NCBI RefSeq assembly: GCF_001043005.1
Contig: NZ_JYKZ01000001.1
Coordinates: 1,116,001-1,180,000 of the forward strand
Source: Pseudomonas psychrophila
GTDB taxonomy: Bacteria; Pseudomonadota; Gammaproteobacteria; Pseudomonadales; Pseudomonadaceae
Length of the DNA stretch: 64,000 nucleotides
Reading direction: 5' to 3'
Below the pieces are notes generated by a model. It had not been told where the DNA came from. It searched no databases and saw only the letters and a program-made list of their open reading frames with translations. Of the stretch, positions 60,585 to 64,000 are shown one piece after another. Positions within the stretch are counted from its first letter, which is position 1. Each line of letters begins with the position of its first letter. The position numbers were made by a program, and so were the translations under genes.

Positions 60585-61913
60585 ATGGCCAAGAAGCTTT
60601 ACATCGAAACCCACGGTTGCCAGATGAATGAGTACGACAGCTCGCGCATGGTCGACCTGCTGGGTGAACATCAGGCCCTGGAAGTCACAGCGCGCGCCGA
60701 AGACGCTGATGTCATCCTGCTTAATACCTGTTCGATCCGTGAACGTGCCCAAGACCGCGTGTACTCGCAACTGGGTCGCTGGCGTGAGCTGAAACTGGCC
60801 AACCCCGACATGGTTATTGCCGTGGGCGGGTGTGTTGCCAGCCAGGAAGGCGCGGCGATTCGTGATCGCGCCCCTTACGTAGACGTGGTGTTCGGCCCGC
60901 AAACCCTGCACCGCCTGCCAGAAATGATCGACGCTGCGCGTATTACCAAACTGCCGCAAGTCGACGTGTCGTTCCCCGAAATCGAGAAGTTCGACCACCT
61001 GCCAGAGCCGCGCATCGACGGCCCAAGCGCCTACGTCTCGGTCATGGAAGGCTGCAGCAAGTACTGCACATTCTGCGTGGTGCCATATACCCGCGGTGAA
61101 GAAGTCAGCCGCCCGTTCGATGACGTGCTGGCCGAGGTGATTCACCTGGCTGAAAACGGCGTGCGTGAAGTGACCCTGCTCGGTCAAAACGTAAACGGTT
61201 ATCGCGGCCTTACCGAAGGCGGTCGCCTGGCGGACCTCGCCGAGCTGATTCGCGTGGTTGCTGCGATCGACGGTATCGAGCGCATTCGCTACACCACTTC
61301 CCACCCGCTGGAATTCTCCGACAGCCTGATCCAGGCACACGCCGAAGTCCCGGAGCTGGTCAAACACCTGCACTTGCCAGTGCAATCAGGCTCGGACCGT
61401 ATTCTGTCGGCCATGAAGCGCAACCACACGGCACTGGAATACAAGTCCAAGCTGCGCAAGCTGCGTGCTGCCGTACCGGGTATCTGCATCAGTTCCGACT
61501 TTATTGTTGGTTTCCCGGGCGAGACCGAAAAGGACTTCGAGCAAACCATGAAGCTGATCGAAGACGTCGGTTTCGACTTCTCCTACTCCTTCGTGTACAG
61601 CCAGCGTCCGGGCACCCCGGCAGCTGACTTGGCGGACGACACCCCGGAAGAGCGTAAAAAGGAACGCCTCAACGCGCTGCAACATCGCCTCAACCAGCAG
61701 GGTTTCGAGATCAGCCGCCAAATGGTCGGTTCCACTCAGCGGATTCTGGTTACCGACTATTCGAAAAAAGACCCTGGTGAGCTTCAGGGTCGTACCGAGA
61801 ACAACCGTATCGTCAACTTCCGCTGCGACAACCCGCAGTTGATCGGACAGTTTGCCGATGTACACATCGATGCAGCCCAACCGCACTCGTTGCGAGGCTC
61901 GTTGCTGAACTGA
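60585..61913 (+). CDS. miaB: tRNA-2-methylthio-N6-isopentenyladenosine methylthiotransferase
   Basis: Radical-SAM enzyme that adds the methylthio group to i6A37 in tRNAs; 442 residues. The N-terminal UPF0004 domain holds the second Fe-S cluster cysteines Cys12, Cys49 and Cys83; the radical-SAM triad is Cys157, Cys161 and Cys164 ([16 protein letters not shown]). A C-terminal TRAM domain ends the protein (about 375-440). It starts the run toward phoH-ybeY-corC, but a REP-like repeat separates it from phoH. Confidence 0.97.
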   Translation: MAKKLYIETHGCQMNEYDSSRMVDLLGEHQALEVTARAEDADVILLNTCSIRERAQDRVYSQLGRWRELKLANPDMVIAVGGCVASQEGAAIRDRAPYVDVVFGPQTLHRLPEMIDAARITKLPQVDVSFPEIEKFDHLPEPRIDGPSAYVSVMEGCSKYCTFCVVPYTRGEEVSRPFDDVLAEVIHLAENGVREVTLLGQNVNGYRGLTEGGRLADLAELIRVVAAIDGIERIRYTTSHPLEFSDSLIQAHAEVPELVKHLHLPVQSGSDRILSAMKRNHTALEYKSKLRKLRAAVPGICISSDFIVGFPGETEKDFEQTMKLIEDVGFDFSYSFVYSQRPGTPAADLADDTPEERKKERLNALQHRLNQQGFEISRQMVGSTQRILVTDYSKKDPGELQGRTENNRIVNFRCDNPQLIGQFADVHIDAAQPHSLRGSLLN

Positions 61914-61918
61914 ATACA

Positions 61919-62003
61919 CCCTGTAGCCGCTGCCGAAGACTGCGATGGACTTAACCCTTGGCCCACTTCGTGGGCTTTCGCAGCCTACGGCAGCGGCTAC
62001 AGG
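61919..62003. repeat. REP-like inverted repeat between miaB and phoH
   Basis: Arms CCCTGTAGCCGCTGCCGAAG and CGGCAGCGGCTACAGG with an inner GCCCACTTCGTGGGC hairpin. Same family as the repeat at 9185-9288 (CTGTAGTCGCTGCCGC). It may end miaB transcription ahead of phoH. Confidence 0.85.
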
Positions 62004-62095
62004 TTTTATGTCGCATCAGTAAGTCCTTTCGCCCATGACCTGCTAGCGTTATCCTTCATTTCATCTCAATTGCCTAAGGGCGGCTAAATACGACC

Positions 62096-63115
62096 TTGAA
62101 CGCACCCATCGAACCACATCGCTTTCTTCTCGAGCCATTTGAGGCTCGCCGTTTCGCCAATCTGTGCGGGCAATTCGACGAGCATTTGCGCTTGATCGAA
62201 CAACGCCTGACGATCGAAATCCGCAATCGCGGTAATCAATTCGAGCTGATCGGCGACCCCAAACTGACCTCCTCCGCAGAACACCTGCTGCGCCGCCTGT
62301 ACCGTGAAACCAAGGCTTCTGAGCTTTCACCGGACATGGTGCACCTGTTCCTGCAGGAATCTGCCGTCGAAGATCTGGCCAGCAATCCGGTGGCAGAAGC
62401 CAGCGTGTCGCTGCGTACCAAAAAGGGCATGATTCGCCCTCGAGGCATTAACCAGCAGCGCTACGTCAAAGAGATTCTGGGTAACGACATCAACTTCGGA
62501 ATCGGCCCAGCGGGTACGGGTAAAACCTATCTGGCCGTGGCCTGCGCAGTTGATGCTCTGGAGCGCGAGCAGATCCGCCGCATCCTGCTGGTGCGCCCGG
62601 CGGTTGAAGCGGGCGAAAAGCTCGGTTTCCTGCCAGGTGACCTGTCGCAAAAAATCGACCCGTACCTGCGCCCGCTTTACGACGCACTGTACGAAATGCT
62701 GGGCTTTGAATACGTGGCCAAGCTGATCGAGCGCCAGGTGATCGAAGTCGCACCACTGGCCTACATGCGGGGCCGTACGCTGAACAACAGCTTTATCATT
62801 CTCGACGAAAGCCAGAACACCACCGTCGAGCAGATGAAGATGTTTCTGACCCGTATCGGCTTCGGCTCGACCGCCGTGATCACCGGTGACATCACCCAGA
62901 TCGACCTGCCAAAAGGCACTAAATCAGGGCTGAACCACGTCATTGAAGTGCTCAAGGATGTACCGGGCATCAGCTTTACCCACTTCCAGTCCAAAGACGT
63001 CGTGCGCCACCCGCTGGTGCAGCGCATTGTGGAAGCCTACGGGCGCTACGAACAGGAAGCCGCCGACAAGCTGGCCGCACTGCCCGCTGCAAAGGATTAC
63101 CGTCACGATGCTTGA
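62096..63115 (+). CDS. ybeZ: PhoH-family ATPase (PhoL/YbeZ)
   Basis: P-loop ATPase of 339 residues linked to ribosome and RNA metabolism together with YbeY. The start codon is TTG at 62096 (protein [20 protein letters not shown] after fMet), with AAGGG some 15 bases upstream, so initiation looks weak. Walker A is [15 protein letters not shown] and Walker [18 protein letters not shown]. The stop overlaps the ybeY start by 8 bases. Confidence 0.95.
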   Translation: MNAPIEPHRFLLEPFEARRFANLCGQFDEHLRLIEQRLTIEIRNRGNQFELIGDPKLTSSAEHLLRRLYRETKASELSPDMVHLFLQESAVEDLASNPVAEASVSLRTKKGMIRPRGINQQRYVKEILGNDINFGIGPAGTGKTYLAVACAVDALEREQIRRILLVRPAVEAGEKLGFLPGDLSQKIDPYLRPLYDALYEMLGFEYVAKLIERQVIEVAPLAYMRGRTLNNSFIILDESQNTTVEQMKMFLTRIGFGSTAVITGDITQIDLPKGTKSGLNHVIEVLKDVPGISFTHFQSKDVVRHPLVQRIVEAYGRYEQEAADKLAALPAAKDYRHDA

Positions 63116-63569
63116 GCTTGACCTGCAACTGGCCACCGAGGCAGCCGCGCCCACCGAAGTCCAGTTCCGCCAATGGTGTGAACTGGCCCTTCGTCAGCGT
63201 ACCGCCGATTCGGAAATGACCATTCGTCTAGTAGACGAACCCGAAGGCCGCGAGCTCAATCACACCTGGCGCCAGAAAGACTACGCCACAAACGTGCTGT
63301 CCTTCCCGGCTGACGTGCCTGACGAATTTCTCGATATCCCATTACTGGGCGATCTGGTGATCTGCGTGGCCGTGGTTGAACGCGAAGCCACCGAACAAGG
63401 TAAAAGCCTTGAGGCCCACTGGGCCCATTTGGTGATTCACGGCTGCTTGCATCTTCTGGGCTACGACCATATAGAAGATGAAGAAGCCGAAGAAATGGAA
63501 GCACTGGAACGAACGTTGCTTGCTGAACTGGGTCATCCTGACCCGTACGCAGACGACGAAACTGATTAA
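63108..63569 (+). CDS. ybeY: Endoribonuclease / rRNA maturation factor YbeY
   Basis: Zinc-dependent endoribonuclease needed for 16S rRNA 3' processing and ribosome quality control; 153 residues from ATG 63108, which overlaps the end of the PhoH gene by 8 bases. The metal motif is [11 protein letters not shown] (family HGxLHLxGYDH). [15 protein letters not shown] is a further signature. It precedes corC by 38 bases. Confidence 0.97.
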   Translation: MLELDLQLATEAAAPTEVQFRQWCELALRQRTADSEMTIRLVDEPEGRELNHTWRQKDYATNVLSFPADVPDEFLDIPLLGDLVICVAVVEREATEQGKSLEAHWAHLVIHGCLHLLGYDHIEDEEAEEMEALERTLLAELGHPDPYADDETD

Positions 63570-63607
63570 CACCCACTGAAACTACCAAGGGATACGAGTA
63601 AATCGCT

Positions 63608-64000
63608 ATGAGCGAAGACCGATCGAGCAACGGGCAAAAGTCATGGTTAGGTAAACTGACCCAGGCCTTTGCCCATGAGCCGAAAAACCGCCAGGAGCTG
63701 CTTGAGCTACTGCGCGAAGCACACCAGAACAAACTGTTGGACAGTGAAGCGCTGGCCATCGTCGAAGGCGCCATTCAGGTAGCGGACCTGCAAGTACGGG
63801 ACATCATGGTTCCGCGCTCGCAGATGATCAGCATCAAGGCGACCCAGACCCCCCGTGAATTTCTCCCGGCGATCATTGAAGCGGCGCACTCGCGCTACCC
63901 GGTGATCGGCGAAAGCCACGACGACGTCCTGGGCGTCCTCCTGGCCAAAGACCTGCTGCCGCTGATCCTTCAGGAGAACGGCGACAAGTTCAACATCAAG
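63608..64000 (+). CDS. corC: CBS-domain transporter-associated protein CorC, 5' part
   Basis: Magnesium/cobalt homeostasis protein of the CorC/HlyC group; the first 131 residues are in the window and the gene runs off the end. It begins MSEDRSSNGQKSWLGKLTQA, then NRQELLELLREAHQNKLLDS and the first CBS domain from VRDIMVPRSQMISI through SRYPVIGESHDDVLGVLLAK. It is the third gene of the common phoH-ybeY-corC(-lnt) operon. Confidence 0.94.
   Translation, partial: MSEDRSSNGQKSWLGKLTQAFAHEPKNRQELLELLREAHQNKLLDSEALAIVEGAIQVADLQVRDIMVPRSQMISIKATQTPREFLPAIIEAAHSRYPVIGESHDDVLGVLLAKDLLPLILQENGDKFNIK

Noticed and set aside
1-64000. tRNA, rRNA or insertion sequence genes
   Set aside because: No cloverleaf-like stretch with a T-loop GGTTCAANNC, no rRNA sequence and no transposase ORF was recognised in any frame.

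Overview
The window reads as a chromosomal segment of a fluorescens-lineage Pseudomonas. The evidence is gene content and order: mscL-fpr-LuxR solo-rlmG-cioBA, a complete hasISRADEF haem-acquisition locus, quiC, pcaQ-pcaHG, thiDE-hemL and miaB-phoH-ybeY-corC. REP-type inverted repeats carrying the common Pseudomonas core GTGGGAGCGGGCTTGCCCGC fill many intergenic gaps. I see no rRNA, tRNA, CRISPR array, prophage or insertion sequence.

Layout. 1-7.6 kb: 5' part of a periplasmic catalase (katB), mechanosensitive channel mscL, ferredoxin-NADP reductase fpr, an AHL-type LuxR solo in AT-rich surroundings, 23S rRNA methyltransferase rlmG, then the cyanide-insensitive quinol oxidase operon cioAB plus a DUF2474 gene, preceded by a perfect ANR/FNR box. 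7.9-12.4 kb: MFS exporter, small secreted protein, purine permease and trmA. 12.4-22.4 kb: the has system on the minus strand, in order hasI (ECF sigma, Fur-like box upstream), hasS (anti-sigma), hasR (receptor), hasA (haemophore), hasDEF (type I secretion). 22.4-30.1 kb: an aromatic-catabolism block with a TetR regulator, quiC (dehydroshikimate to protocatechuate), two transporters, pcaHG (protocatechuate ring cleavage) and the activator gene pcaQ, with a recognisable PcaQ operator overlapping the pcaQ stop codon.

30-46 kb is a run of mostly housekeeping or single-function genes: zinc metallopeptidase, HAD phosphatase/tesB, GNAT, histone-deacetylase-like hydrolase, flavoprotein, rhlE, EamA exporter, DnaQ-like exonuclease, NYN protein, YciC, EEP hydrolase, aldehyde dehydrogenase with a long upstream palindrome, hrpB. 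46-56 kb: lipoprotein, fieF, a Gln/Gly/Arg-rich DUF6515 protein, a structured non-coding interval with a strong minus-strand terminator, an Lrp-type regulator, DUF2788, rluE-like pseudouridine synthase, amn, an AidB-like acyl-CoA dehydrogenase and a 7TMR-DISM hybrid histidine kinase with a degenerate receiver. 56.5-64 kb: thiD-thiE-hemL, a Sel1 protein, DUF1820, miaB, then phoH-ybeY-corC running off the end.

How the parts work together. The has genes form one self-regulated haem circuit: Fur-controlled sigma, signalling receptor, secreted haemophore and dedicated exporter. The quiC/pcaHG block joins uptake and conversion of quinate/shikimate-type hydroaromatics to the ortho-cleavage pathway. 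No clearly novel multi-gene system was found. The best leads are a structured RNA candidate at 48.55-48.8 kb, altered haem-binding loops in HasA with a cysteine-bearing HasR loop, a LuxR solo lacking the canonical ligand-binding Asp, an orphan 38-bp operator at the aldehyde dehydrogenase gene, and a roughly 145-bp palindromic repeat family.
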